From Lacisediminihabitans sp046156175 (lineage in GTDB: Bacteria; Actinomycetota; Actinomycetes; Actinomycetales; Microbacteriaceae), in NCBI RefSeq assembly GCF_046156175.1, contig NZ_JAYLVL010000003.1:434001-498000 (forward strand): DNA of 64,000 nucleotides, written 5' to 3'. This document shows positions 25,248-34,853 of the stretch, in pieces. The position numbers were made by a program, and so were the translations under genes. Position 1 is the stretch's first letter; each line of letters opens with the position of its first letter. The notes below the pieces were generated by a model. The model saw only the letters and a program-made list of their open reading frames with translations. It was not told where the DNA came from and did not search any database.

Positions 25248-25266
25248 AAAACGGGGGCTCCCCCCG
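25248..25266 (-). terminator. Intrinsic terminator after the PIG-V-like gene
   Basis: On the minus strand CGGGGG and CCCCCG form a 6-bp GC stem around a three-base loop, followed by TTTT (25251-25248). It begins just six bases after the stop codon of the mannosyltransferase gene. Confidence 0.6.
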
Positions 25267-25271
25267 CCTCG

Positions 25272-26498
25272 TTACGGGGGTGTCCAGTCGTAGCCGTCAG
25301 CCCACCAACAGAGCGAGAGCCAGGCGAACTGGCCGACGATACAGGCGACAACGAGCGCGACCCGGTAGGGAACGGAGCGAGGCTGGGCGATGGCCCCGAG
25401 CAGGGGGAACATCGGCACGAGCAACCGGAACGTGCTCGACTGCGGAAAGAACACTGCCAAGAGGTATAGCGCGTAGCTCGCCGACCAGAAACGGAGGTCG
25501 GGTCCGAGTCGGCGCACCGCGGGAATGAACAGTGCAGCGGCGAATCCGACGACGAGAAGCGCGAGGGCCACGAGAGGGACGACGCCGAGATGCCACAGGT
25601 CGCCCCAGAATCGCGCCGCCTGCACCCACGGGGCGAAGGGCTGGAGCTCGATATAGCCGATATACGCAGACCGCCAGGCGAGTTCGGTGTCGGTGTAGGC
25701 AGAGGGGGATCCCGTGACCGCCCAGGCCACGAACCCGACGAGGCCGGCCGCGAGCATCCCCACCCTGGCCGGGAACGGATCGCGGGCGCGGGTGAACCAT
25801 CGGTACCCGAAGTGCAGCGCGAGCGCCAGCGCGAACGCGAGTCCACTCGGCCGCGTGAGCGACATGATCGCCACAACGGGAAAGAGCACCTCATACCGGC
25901 GTTCGAGCAGAAGGTAGAGCGCGAGAGCGAGGAAGAAGGCGTGCATCGACTCCGCATAGGAGACCTGCAGGATGGGCGAGAGCGGAGCGACGCACCAGAG
26001 CACGACGGCGAAGAGCGCGGTGGCCGCGGGGAGTCGCAGGAGGAAGAGCCGGTAGATCATGAGTGCCGTGAGCAGCGAGAAGACGAAAGAGACGGCCACC
26101 GACACCGGCTCCCACGGCAGTGTGGTCACCACCATCACAAACCGCACCAGCATCGGATACGCCGGCAGGAAGGCCCAGGCGTTCTCCGCGACGTGTCCCG
26201 AGGTGGTCAGCGGAAGCGTCGCCGGATAGCCGCCGACGGCGACGATGTGGTACCAGGTGCTATCCCAGAACTGCGCGAACTGGAGGTAGCCCGGATTCGC
26301 ACCCGACCAGGGATTCGGTGCTTGGCGTGCCGCGAAGTACAGCAGCAGGCTCGTGCTGACCAGTCGTGAGGCCGCCCACACCACGACCACCTTCACCCAC
26401 CACGGGGTGAGGCGGTAACGCACGTGAAGAGTGGGTGACGTCGATCGCTGCCCGGCGGTCAGCTCTGCTGGAGCCACGCCCTCAGACCCCGCTCGCAC
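25272..26498 (-). CDS. PIG-V-like integral membrane mannosyltransferase
   Basis: A protein of up to 408 residues with about ten membrane helices and the early luminal motif FAQFWDSTWYHIVAVGGYP, where the Asp corresponds to the catalytic residue of GT-C polyprenyl-phosphate-mannose transferases; SYAESMHAF and SLTRPSGLAF are further PIG-V-type motifs. It probably adds mannose to a lipid or glycan outside the membrane. It overlaps dapE by 40 bases if GTG 26498 is used; GTG 26477 or 26423 are alternatives. Substrate not determined. Confidence 0.75.
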   Translation of the reverse strand: MRAGSEGVAPAELTAGQRSTSPTLHVRYRLTPWWVKVVVVWAASRLVSTSLLLYFAARQAPNPWSGANPGYLQFAQFWDSTWYHIVAVGGYPATLPLTTSGHVAENAWAFLPAYPMLVRFVMVVTTLPWEPVSVAVSFVFSLLTALMIYRLFLLRLPAATALFAVVLWCVAPLSPILQVSYAESMHAFFLALALYLLLERRYEVLFPVVAIMSLTRPSGLAFALALALHFGYRWFTRARDPFPARVGMLAAGLVGFVAWAVTGSPSAYTDTELAWRSAYIGYIELQPFAPWVQAARFWGDLWHLGVVPLVALALLVVGFAAALFIPAVRRLGPDLRFWSASYALYLLAVFFPQSSTFRLLVPMFPLLGAIAQPRSVPYRVALVVACIVGQFAWLSLCWWADGYDWTPP

Positions 26499-27556
26499 TC
26501 CATGATCTGGTGCACAGCGACGCGCTCATCGTCCGCATGGGCGAGGAGCGGGTCTCCCGGCCCGTAGTTGACCGCCGGGATGCCGAGGGCGGAGAAGCGC
26601 GCGACATCCGTCCACCCGTACTTCGGTTTCGCTTCCCCGCCGACAGCGGCGAGGAACTGCTGGGCGAGGGGCGCATCGAGGCCGGGGCGAGCGCCCTCTG
26701 CGCAGTCGGTGACCACGAGGTCGACTCCGGCGAAGACCTCGCGGAGGTGGGCCTCTGCCTCTTCAGCGCCCTTGTCGGGAGCGAATCGGTAGTTCACCGT
26801 GACGACGCATTCGTCGGGGATCACGTTGCCCGCCACTCCGCCGCTGATCGCCACGGCATTGAGGCCCTCTCGGTAGACCAGGCCGTCGACCTCGATCGAT
26901 CGAGGCTGGTAGGCGGCGAGGATGTCGAGGATCGCGGATGCGGCGTGAATCGCGTTGATCCCCACCCAGGCCCGAGCGGAGTGCGCCCGCCTGCCGGTCG
27001 TGCGCAGCTCGACGCGCATCGTGCCGTTGCAGCCGCCCTCGATGAGGGAATTCGTCGGCTCACCGAGGATCGCGAAGTCCGCGGCGAGCAGCTCGGGACG
27101 GTTGGCGGCGAGTCGGCCGAGCCCGTTGAGGTCTGAGGCCACCTCCTCGTTGTCGTACCAGATCCAGGTGAGGTCCACCGCGGCATCCGCGAGCTCGGCG
27201 GCGAGTTTGAGTTGCACCGCCACCCCGGCCTTCATGTCGACGGTTCCCCGACCCCAGAGGTAGTCGGTGCCGTCCTCGGTCTCGAATCGGGTCGGCAGGT
27301 TGCCGTTGAGCGGGACGGTGTCCGTGTGCCCGGCGATGACCACGCGCCGGGCGCGACCGTGGGTCGTGCGGGCGACGAGCGCATCGCCGTCCCGGGTGAC
27401 CTCGAGATGTTCGAAGGGGGCGAGCGCGGACGCAATCGCATCGGTGATGGTGCGTTCGTCGCCCGAGACCGATTCGATATCGCAGAGCTGCCGGGTGATC
27501 TCGATCGAGGATGCCGCCAGGTCGATCGCGGGCAGTGTCGATTCGGCGGTGGGCAT
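26459..27556 (-). CDS. dapE: Succinyl-diaminopimelate desuccinylase
   Basis: A 365-residue M20 metallohydrolase of lysine/DAP synthesis that removes succinate from N-succinyl-LL-diaminopimelate. Zinc ligands and the catalytic Glu are in VIAGHTDTVP, WGRGTVDMKAG, WYDNEEVA and LGEPTNSLIEGGCNG; PKYGWTDVARF and GPGDPLLAHADDE follow. TAAACT lies six bases before the ATG, predicting leaderless translation. It is divergent from dapD, which makes the precursor two steps earlier. Confidence 0.93.
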   Translation of the reverse strand: MPTAESTLPAIDLAASSIEITRQLCDIESVSGDERTITDAIASALAPFEHLEVTRDGDALVARTTHGRARRVVIAGHTDTVPLNGNLPTRFETEDGTDYLWGRGTVDMKAGVAVQLKLAAELADAAVDLTWIWYDNEEVASDLNGLGRLAANRPELLAADFAILGEPTNSLIEGGCNGTMRVELRTTGRRAHSARAWVGINAIHAASAILDILAAYQPRSIEVDGLVYREGLNAVAISGGVAGNVIPDECVVTVNYRFAPDKGAEEAEAHLREVFAGVDLVVTDCAEGARPGLDAPLAQQFLAAVGGEAKPKYGWTDVARFSALGIPAVNYGPGDPLLAHADDERVAVHQIMECERGLRAWLQQS

Positions 27557-27596
27557 GCGGTCAGTTTATAAGTCCCCCTCTCGCTAATCTTGAGCC

Positions 27597-28532
27597 ATGA
27601 CTGATCGAGCAGCCTGGGGCTACGGACTCGCGACCATCGCCGGCGACGGCACGGTGCTCGACACCTGGTTCCGCACGCCGGCCCTCGGTTCGTTTCCGGC
27701 CGGGCGTGATCCCCACATCGCTCCCGCCGACTTCGCCTCCGTCGTCGGCCGCGACGCGCGCCGCAACGTCACTGTGGACTTCGTGATGGTTCAGATCGAA
27801 CTGGATGCGCCCCCCGCCTCCACGCCGGACGCCTACCTGCGCCTCCACCTGCTCAGCCATCTGGTGGTGAAGCCGAACAGCATCAACCTCGACGGACTGT
27901 TCGGCCACCTGCCGATCGTCGCCTGGACGAACGCCGGCCCGGTGCATCCGCACGACTACGCGGACCAGCGCCTCACTCTGCAGCGGCTCGGGATCTCCGC
28001 ACACTCGATCGACAAGTTCCCCCGCCTCACCGACTACGTCTCGCCCGACCGGGTGCGGATCGCGGATGCCTCGCGCGTGCGTCTCGGAGCCCACCTCGCG
28101 CCGGGCACGACGGTGATGCACGAGGGCTTCGTCAACTTCAACGCCGGCACGCTCGGGTCATCCATGATCGAGGGCCGGGTCTCGCAGGGCGTCGTGATCG
28201 GCGACGGTTCGGATGTCGGCGGTGGCGCCTCCATCATGGGCACCCTCTCGGGCGGCGGCACCGAGCGGGTAACGGTCGGCGAGCGGGCGCTTCTCGGGGC
28301 GAACTCCGGCATCGGCATCTCGATCGGTGACGACTCGGTCGTCGAGGCCGGGCTCTACCTCACGGCGGGCACGAAGCTCACCGTGCTCGGGGATTCCCCG
28401 CGCACCGTGAAGGCCGTCGAGCTGTCCGGCGTGGCCGGACTACTCTTCCGACGCAACTCCGTCACCGGAGCTGTCGAGGTGCTCGCGCGCAGTGGTCGCG
28501 GCATCCAGCTGAACGCCGCGCTACACGCCTGA
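27597..28532 (+). CDS. dapD: Tetrahydrodipicolinate N-succinyltransferase
   Basis: A 311-residue actinobacterial DapD, transferring succinate from succinyl-CoA to tetrahydrodipicolinate in DAP synthesis. The C-terminal half shows left-handed beta-helix hexapeptide repeats (VRIADASRVRLGAHLAPGTT, VVIGDGSDVGGGASIMG, LGANSGIGISIGDDSVVEAG). TAATCT at 27585-27590 lies six bases before the ATG (leaderless). Only 40 bases separate it from divergent dapE, so both -10 boxes are nearly adjacent. Confidence 0.94.
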   Translation: MTDRAAWGYGLATIAGDGTVLDTWFRTPALGSFPAGRDPHIAPADFASVVGRDARRNVTVDFVMVQIELDAPPASTPDAYLRLHLLSHLVVKPNSINLDGLFGHLPIVAWTNAGPVHPHDYADQRLTLQRLGISAHSIDKFPRLTDYVSPDRVRIADASRVRLGAHLAPGTTVMHEGFVNFNAGTLGSSMIEGRVSQGVVIGDGSDVGGGASIMGTLSGGGTERVTVGERALLGANSGIGISIGDDSVVEAGLYLTAGTKLTVLGDSPRTVKAVELSGVAGLLFRRNSVTGAVEVLARSGRGIQLNAALHA

Positions 28533-28578
28533 AGGCTCGGAAGCGGGCCGTCGCGGACCGAACGGGCAAGCACGTCGG

Positions 28579-28603
28579 CCCGGGGTGTCCGCAGACGCCC
28601 GGG
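28579..28603. terminator. Terminator hairpin between dapD and gltA
   Basis: GGGTGTC (28583-28589) pairs with GACGCCC (28594-28600) around CGCA, with partial extension by flanking CC/GG. It sits between two convergent stop codons and may serve both. Confidence 0.4.
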
Positions 28604-28620
28604 TTCGACGCCGGACCCGT

Positions 28621-29922
<1,302 letters not shown>

Positions 29923-30014
29923 GACTACAGCCTAATTGCCCCACCGCACACCCTCGGTACGCTCGTCGACAGCGCTATCCACCAAGGAATCGATCGACCG
30001 CTTGGAGGAAGGCG

Positions 30015-31124
30015 CTAATTTCCGGATGCGGCCAGCCGATCGACCGCGGAATCGATGGCGGCGTCTGTCGCGGTGAGCGCGACGCGCACGTGCTGCGAGG
30101 TCTCCGCACCATAGAAGGTGCCGGGCACGACGAGGATGCCGAGGCCGGCCAGCCGGTCGACCGCCGCCCACGCGTCGCCTCCCGCCGTCGCCCAGAGGTA
30201 CAGGCCACCCTCGCTGTCGTCGATGCGGAAGCCGGCAGCCTCGAGGGCCGGCCTCAGCCGGTCGCGTCGCGCGCGATAGAGGGCCTTCTGGGCTCGCACG
30301 TGGTGGTCATCGCCGAGCGCGGTGACCATCGCGGCCTGGATCGGCGCGGGCGGAAGGGTGCCGAGATGCTTGCGCACGGTGAGCAACTGACCGATGAGCG
30401 TGCTGCATCCGGCCACGAAACCGGCCCGATAACCGGCGAGGTTGGACTGCTTGCTCAGCGAATAGACGCACAGCACCGAACTGCGATCGCCCGCGATGAC
30501 CCGCGGATCGAGGATGCTCGGGGTTGCGACCCGGTCGAATTCGTCGCTCCACCCGAGCTCCGCGTAGCATTCGTCGCTCGCGATGACGGCTCCGAGTTCC
30601 CGGGCCCGGGCGACGGCGGCGGCCAGCTCGTCGACCGACAGGACGCGACCATTCGGATTTCCCGGACTGTTGATCCAGATGAGGCGGGTGCCCTCCGGCC
30701 AGTCGGCCGGATCGTCGCTCGAGACGACGGTCGCCCCGACCAGCGCGGCGCCGACCGCATAGGTGGGATAGGCGAGGGAGGGCTGCACCACGGTGTCATC
30801 GGGCCCGAGACCGAGCCAGAGCGCGAGGCCGGCGATGAACTCCTTCGAGCCGATCGTCGGAAGCACATTCGCCACGCCGAGATCGTCGACACCGCGACGG
30901 CGACCGAACCATTCGACGATCGCCTCCCGCAGCGCCGGCGTTCCGGCGGTGAGGGGGTAGGAGTGGGCATCGGTCGCTGCGGAGAGCGAATCACGGATCA
31001 GGGCGGGAGTCGGGTCCACCGGCGAACCGACGGACAGGTCGATCACCCCCTCCGGATGCGCCTTCGCCCGGGCCGCATAGGGCTCGAGAGCATCCCAGGG
31101 CCAGTCCGGCAGGCTGAGCGCCAC
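30015..31124 (-). CDS. dapC: Succinyldiaminopimelate transaminase
   Basis: A 369-residue class I/II PLP aminotransferase, the DapC type that links DapD and DapE. Visible motifs: VIDLSVGSPVDPTP, INSPGNPNGRV (substrate/PLP Asn), SDECYAEL (Asp to PLP N1), YSLSKQSNLAGYRAGF (Schiff-base Lys) and an Arg near VRVALTA for the carboxylate. GTG 31124 is used because it is two bases after the fdxA stop; the frame is open further upstream but overlaps fdxA. Operon order is mshB-like, fdxA, dapC. Confidence 0.92.
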   Translation of the reverse strand: MALSLPDWPWDALEPYAARAKAHPEGVIDLSVGSPVDPTPALIRDSLSAATDAHSYPLTAGTPALREAIVEWFGRRRGVDDLGVANVLPTIGSKEFIAGLALWLGLGPDDTVVQPSLAYPTYAVGAALVGATVVSSDDPADWPEGTRLIWINSPGNPNGRVLSVDELAAAVARARELGAVIASDECYAELGWSDEFDRVATPSILDPRVIAGDRSSVLCVYSLSKQSNLAGYRAGFVAGCSTLIGQLLTVRKHLGTLPPAPIQAAMVTALGDDHHVRAQKALYRARRDRLRPALEAAGFRIDDSEGGLYLWATAGGDAWAAVDRLAGLGILVVPGTFYGAETSQHVRVALTATDAAIDSAVDRLAASGN

Positions 31125-31126
31125 CG

Positions 31127-31453
31127 TCAGGCCGCGGGGCCCTGGGGCGGGAGCGCGTTGATGATCGCGTGGTCCTTGTGGATGACGCCGACCTTCGCCG
31201 CTCCACCGGGCGAGCCGACCTCGTCGAAGAACTCCACGTTGGCCTTGTAGTACTCGGCCCACTGCTCTGGCACATCGTCTTCGTAATAGATGGCCTCGAC
31301 GGGGCAGACCGGCTCGCACGCACCGCAGTCGACGCATTCATCGGGGTGGATGTAGAGCATGCGGTCGCCCTCGTAGATGCAGTCGACGGGACATTCGTCG
31401 ATGCACGCTCGGTCTTTGACATCCACACACGGGAGGGCGATGACGTAAGTCAC
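31127..31453 (-). CDS. fdxA: 7Fe ferredoxin
   Basis: A 108-residue FdxA/FdxC ferredoxin with Cys9, 17, 21 and 25 (C-x7-C-x3-CP) and Cys40, 43, 46 and 50 (C-x2-C-x2-C-x3-CP), the pattern of one 3Fe-4S and one 4Fe-4S cluster. The C-terminal 45 residues are the usual actinobacterial extension. Cytoplasmic electron carrier; redox partner unknown. It overlaps the upstream mshB-like gene by 4 bases and is followed at once by dapC, an order also seen in mycobacteria (Rv1177-Rv1178). Confidence 0.94.
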   Translation of the reverse strand: MTYVIALPCVDVKDRACIDECPVDCIYEGDRMLYIHPDECVDCGACEPVCPVEAIYYEDDVPEQWAEYYKANVEFFDEVGSPGGAAKVGVIHKDHAIINALPPQGPAA

Positions 31454-32649
31454 TGTCGGTTCGGTCCTTTCGATTCAGGCCTTGATCCAAGCCTATCCCG
31501 CGAAAACGTGCCGAAATTCGGCCACGCGAGCGCGAGTCCGGCGATGGCGAGTGATCCATAGGTGAGGGCATACCCGGCCGCGTTCGCCGGGACGAGAACG
31601 GACCCACCGGTCGACCTCACCGAGAGCACGCCGACGGCCAGCAGGAGCCCCGCCGCGGCGCATCCCGCCACCACTCGGCCGGAGAAGACGATCCGCAGGC
31701 CGACCAGCAGGCTGGCGATGATGAGCAGCGAGACGACGATGCCCACCGGTGCGGTCATTCCGAAGATCTGGGGGGCGAACTGGTGATTGACGACGGTGAT
31801 CCCCCCGAGCGCCGCACCGACCAGGGCGGCGATGACCCAGGCGAAGATCTTCACCGACAGGCCCTGGTCCGTCCATGCCACCATGCCGGGAGCCTCGGTG
31901 CGCAGACGAGTGAAGCCCTCAACGCTCTCGATGGCCCGGCTGGGGCCGCTGGACAGCGAGAAGCGCTCGCCCTCCACCACGATCTGGGTGCGGTGCGCGC
32001 CGAGTGCCGCCGTCTTGCGATCGAGCACGGTGGAGACATCGACGCGCAGGGCCGAGTCCGTGGCATCCGCGTCCACGATCCAGAACGGCACCCCCATGAC
32101 CTCGGCCGCATGACGCGCCGCCGCGTGGGCGCGCACGTGATCGGGATGACCGTAACCGCCGTTCGAGTCGTAGCTGATCACCGCGCCCGGCTTCACCGCA
32201 TCGATGACCGTCGCGAGGTCCGCGGCGACCTCCCCGAAGTCGGCGGCGCAGAACGAGTCAGCGGCGAGCGACTCTGCCGGCTCTGCGCCGGCTGACCCCC
32301 AGCGCATGCCGGAATCGGTATACCGTCGCGGCTCACGTTCGACCCAGCGAGCACCGGGCTCCCCAAGGAAACGGTGATCGGAGACCCCGAGGGCCGTCAT
32401 CGCCCCGGCCAATTCTGCAGTGCGCACCTCGGCGAGGCGCGGCCCGTCACCCTCGAGCCCGGGCAGGTCCGCCGGGATGACTTCGCCGAGCTCGCCCCGG
32501 GTGCAGGTGACGACGGTCACCTGCGATCCACGCTCGACCAGCAGGGCGATCGTTCCGCCGGTGGTGATGCTCTCGTCGTCGGGATGCGCATGCACGAAGA
32601 GCACGCGCTCGAGGGGGAACGGCTCACCGGCAAGAAGGTCTGATTCCAC
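31450..32649 (-). CDS. mshB: MshB-like LmbE deacetylase fused to a membrane domain
   Basis: A 399-residue protein. Residues 1-265 form a LmbE/PIG-L zinc deacetylase (VLFVHAHPDDESITTGGTI with His-Pro-Asp-Asp, GELGEV, ISYDSNGGYGHPDHVRAH), as in mycothiol deacetylase MshB. Residues about 270-385 add four membrane helices (KIFAWVIAALVGAALGG, GIVVSLLIIASLLVGLRI, VAGCAAAGLLLAVGVLSV, YALTYGSLAIAGLALAW), absent from the 303-residue mycobacterial enzyme. GTG 32649 has TAAATT six bases upstream (leaderless). The mycothiol role is likely from the family and neighbourhood, not proven. Confidence 0.8.
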   Translation of the reverse strand: MESDLLAGEPFPLERVLFVHAHPDDESITTGGTIALLVERGSQVTVVTCTRGELGEVIPADLPGLEGDGPRLAEVRTAELAGAMTALGVSDHRFLGEPGARWVEREPRRYTDSGMRWGSAGAEPAESLAADSFCAADFGEVAADLATVIDAVKPGAVISYDSNGGYGHPDHVRAHAAARHAAEVMGVPFWIVDADATDSALRVDVSTVLDRKTAALGAHRTQIVVEGERFSLSSGPSRAIESVEGFTRLRTEAPGMVAWTDQGLSVKIFAWVIAALVGAALGGITVVNHQFAPQIFGMTAPVGIVVSLLIIASLLVGLRIVFSGRVVAGCAAAGLLLAVGVLSVRSTGGSVLVPANAAGYALTYGSLAIAGLALAWPNFGTFSRDRLGSRPESKGPNRQ

Positions 32650-32670
32650 CAGCCGAATTTACCCCAGTGG

Positions 32671-32703
32671 GGCTGACCGCTCGCACAGGCTGACCGCTCG
32701 CAC
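32671..32703. repeat. 17-bp tandem repeat upstream of efeU
   Basis: GGCTGACCGCTCGCACA occurs twice in tandem (32671-32687 and 32688-32703), 30 bases upstream of the iron box. Function unknown; possibly a simple duplication. Confidence 0.6.
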
Positions 32704-32734
32704 GGTGCGGCAGCGCACGAGCCCGATGGATCTA

Positions 32735-32753
32735 GTAAGGTTAGCCTTACCAA
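32735..32753. promoter_or_regulatory. DtxR/IdeR-type iron box
   Basis: GTAAGGTTAGCCTTACCAA closely fits the 19-bp iron box (TTAGGTTAGSCTAACCTAA), with GGTTAGC and near-dyad arms intact. It lies 22 bases before the GTG of efeU over the expected promoter, so iron-loaded DtxR/IdeR probably represses efeUOB. Confidence 0.8.
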
Positions 32754-32774
32754 CCTTTTGAAGAGGATTCTCTC

Positions 32775-33638
32775 GTGTTCGCAAACTTTCTCATCGGCCT
32801 CCGCGAGGGCCTCGAGGCCGCGCTCGTCGTGGGTATCCTCGTCGCCTACGTCATCAAAATCGGTCGCCGCGACGTGCTGCGACGCATCTGGGCCGGCGTC
32901 GGCCTCGCCGTCGTGCTCGCGCTCTCCATCGGCGCGCTCCTCACCTTCGGCGCCTACGGCCTGAGCTTCGAAGCCCAGGAGGCCATCGGCGGCACGCTCT
33001 CCATCGTCGCGACCGGTTTCGTCACCTGGATGATCTTCTGGATGCTCAAGACGGCCCGCAATCTCAGCGGCACCCTGCGATCAGACATCGACAGGCACCT
33101 CGCCGGCGCCGGCTGGGGACTGGTGCTCGTCGCGTTCCTCGCGGTGGGTCGCGAGGGCATCGAAACCGCCCTGTTCCTCTGGGCTGCGGTGCAGGCCACC
33201 GGGTCCACCACCTTCCCCCTGCTCGGTGCCGCACTCGGCATCCTGGTGGCCATTGTGCTCGGCTACCTGATCTACCGGGGGGTGCTGAGCATCAACCTGT
33301 CGAAGTTCTTCACCTACACCGGACTGTTCCTGATCGTCGTCGCGGCCGGGGTGCTCTCCTACGGCGTTCACGACCTGCAGGAGGCCGGCATCCTGCCTGG
33401 GCTCGGTGCACTCGCCTTCGACGTCTCGTCGGCCATCCCGCCGGCCAGCTGGTACGGCACCCTGCTCAAGGGCAGCATCAACTTCTCCCCCGCGACGACG
33501 TGGCTCGAAGCGATCGTCTGGACCCTCTACGTCGTGCCCGTGCTGATCCTGTTCATCAGCCGCATTCGCGGCGCGCAACCGACGAAAGCCACTCCTGTCC
33601 CCGGCACCCCGAACCCCGTCACCGAAGGAGCCCGATGA
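32775..33638 (+). CDS. efeU: Iron permease EfeU
   Basis: A 287-residue FTR1-family iron permease with seven predicted membrane helices. Both signature motifs are present: REGLE (10-14) and REGIE (126-130), whose Glu residues carry iron across the membrane. Start is GTG 32775 behind AGAGGA. The ATGA overlap with efeO and the downstream efeB make a complete EfeUOB ferrous/ferric uptake system. The iron box upstream implies induction by iron starvation. Confidence 0.94.
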   Translation: MFANFLIGLREGLEAALVVGILVAYVIKIGRRDVLRRIWAGVGLAVVLALSIGALLTFGAYGLSFEAQEAIGGTLSIVATGFVTWMIFWMLKTARNLSGTLRSDIDRHLAGAGWGLVLVAFLAVGREGIETALFLWAAVQATGSTTFPLLGAALGILVAIVLGYLIYRGVLSINLSKFFTYTGLFLIVVAAGVLSYGVHDLQEAGILPGLGALAFDVSSAIPPASWYGTLLKGSINFSPATTWLEAIVWTLYVVPVLILFISRIRGAQPTKATPVPGTPNPVTEGAR

Positions 33639-34846
33639 CCTCGCGCCCGACTTTCCGAACCCTCTTCGTCACGGCGACGGCCGCAATCGCCCTGCTCGTG
33701 CTGAGCGCCTGCGTACCCAACACCCCGGCATCCTCGTCGCGTGCCGCGGCAGGCACGAAGCTCTCGGTGGCCAGCAGCACCTCGGACTGCGCCGTCTCTG
33801 CGGCGACGGCCCCGAGCGGCACCGTCACCTTCACGATCACCAACTCCACCGACCAGGCCACCGAGTTCTACGTGCTCGCCGACGACGGCCTGCGCATCGT
33901 GGGTGAGGTCGAGAACATCGCGCCCGGCGCTCCGCGCACGCTCACGGTGCAACTCGCGGCCGGCACGTATTTCACCACCTGCAAGCCCGGAATGGTGGGC
34001 GACGGCATCGGGCGCGCCACCTTCACCGTGACCGACTCCGGCAAGCGGATCCAACTCGCCGGAGATGAAAAGACCCAGACCGCCGCCGCCGCTGCCAACT
34101 ACGTGGCCTACGTGAAGAACCAGGTCTCCCAGCTCATCCCGGCCACCGCTGCATTCCTCGACGCCTACCTCGCAGGCGACACCGCCACGGCCCGCACGCT
34201 GTATCCGGCCGCGCGAGCCTTCTACGAGCGCATCGAGCCGGTGGCGGAGTCCTTCGGAGACCTCGACCCGCAGATCGACTTCCGCGAGGCTGATGTGGCA
34301 GAAGGCGACCAATGGACCGGCTGGCACCGCCTCGAGAAGGACCTGTGGCCGCCTGATGCCGCCGACAATGGCGGAGCGACCTACGTGGCCCTCACCCCTG
34401 CCGAGCGCGCCACCTTCGCCGCGAAGCTGACCACGAACACCCAGCAGCTGGCGGATGCCGTGAACACCGAGTCCTACGCGGTGAGTGCCGCCGCGATCTC
34501 CAACGGTGCGATCGGCCTGCTTGACGAGGTCGCGAACGGCAAGATCACCGGTGAAGAGGAGATCTGGTCGCACACCGACCTCTGGGACTTCCAGGCCAAC
34601 CTCGAGGGCGCGCGGGTCGCCTACGAGGGAGTGCGCGATGTCGTCGCTGTGAAAAACCCGAAGCTCGTGACGCAGATCGATGCGCAATTCGCCGCGCTGG
34701 AGAAGCAGCTCGCCACCTACGGCTCCCTCAGCACCGGTTTTCCCTCATACGACGACCTGACCAGCACGCAGGTGCGCCAACTCGCCGACGGGGTCAACGG
34801 GTTGAGCGAGCCGCTCAGCAAGCTCACCGCCGCCCTGCTGAAATAG
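33635..34846 (+). CDS. efeO: EfeO iron-uptake lipoprotein
   Basis: A 403-residue lipoprotein: signal peptide with lipobox LSAC (Cys about residue 24), a cupredoxin-like domain (residues about 35-140, with CAVSAATAPSG and TTCKPGM) and a C-terminal M75/imelysin domain with the HxxE motif in WHRLEKDLWP. It is held outside the membrane and delivers iron to EfeU. It starts inside the efeU stop codon. Confidence 0.93.
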   Translation: MTSRPTFRTLFVTATAAIALLVLSACVPNTPASSSRAAAGTKLSVASSTSDCAVSAATAPSGTVTFTITNSTDQATEFYVLADDGLRIVGEVENIAPGAPRTLTVQLAAGTYFTTCKPGMVGDGIGRATFTVTDSGKRIQLAGDEKTQTAAAAANYVAYVKNQVSQLIPATAAFLDAYLAGDTATARTLYPAARAFYERIEPVAESFGDLDPQIDFREADVAEGDQWTGWHRLEKDLWPPDAADNGGATYVALTPAERATFAAKLTTNTQQLADAVNTESYAVSAAAISNGAIGLLDEVANGKITGEEEIWSHTDLWDFQANLEGARVAYEGVRDVVAVKNPKLVTQIDAQFAALEKQLATYGSLSTGFPSYDDLTSTQVRQLADGVNGLSEPLSKLTAALLK

Positions 34847-34853
34847 CCGTCCG

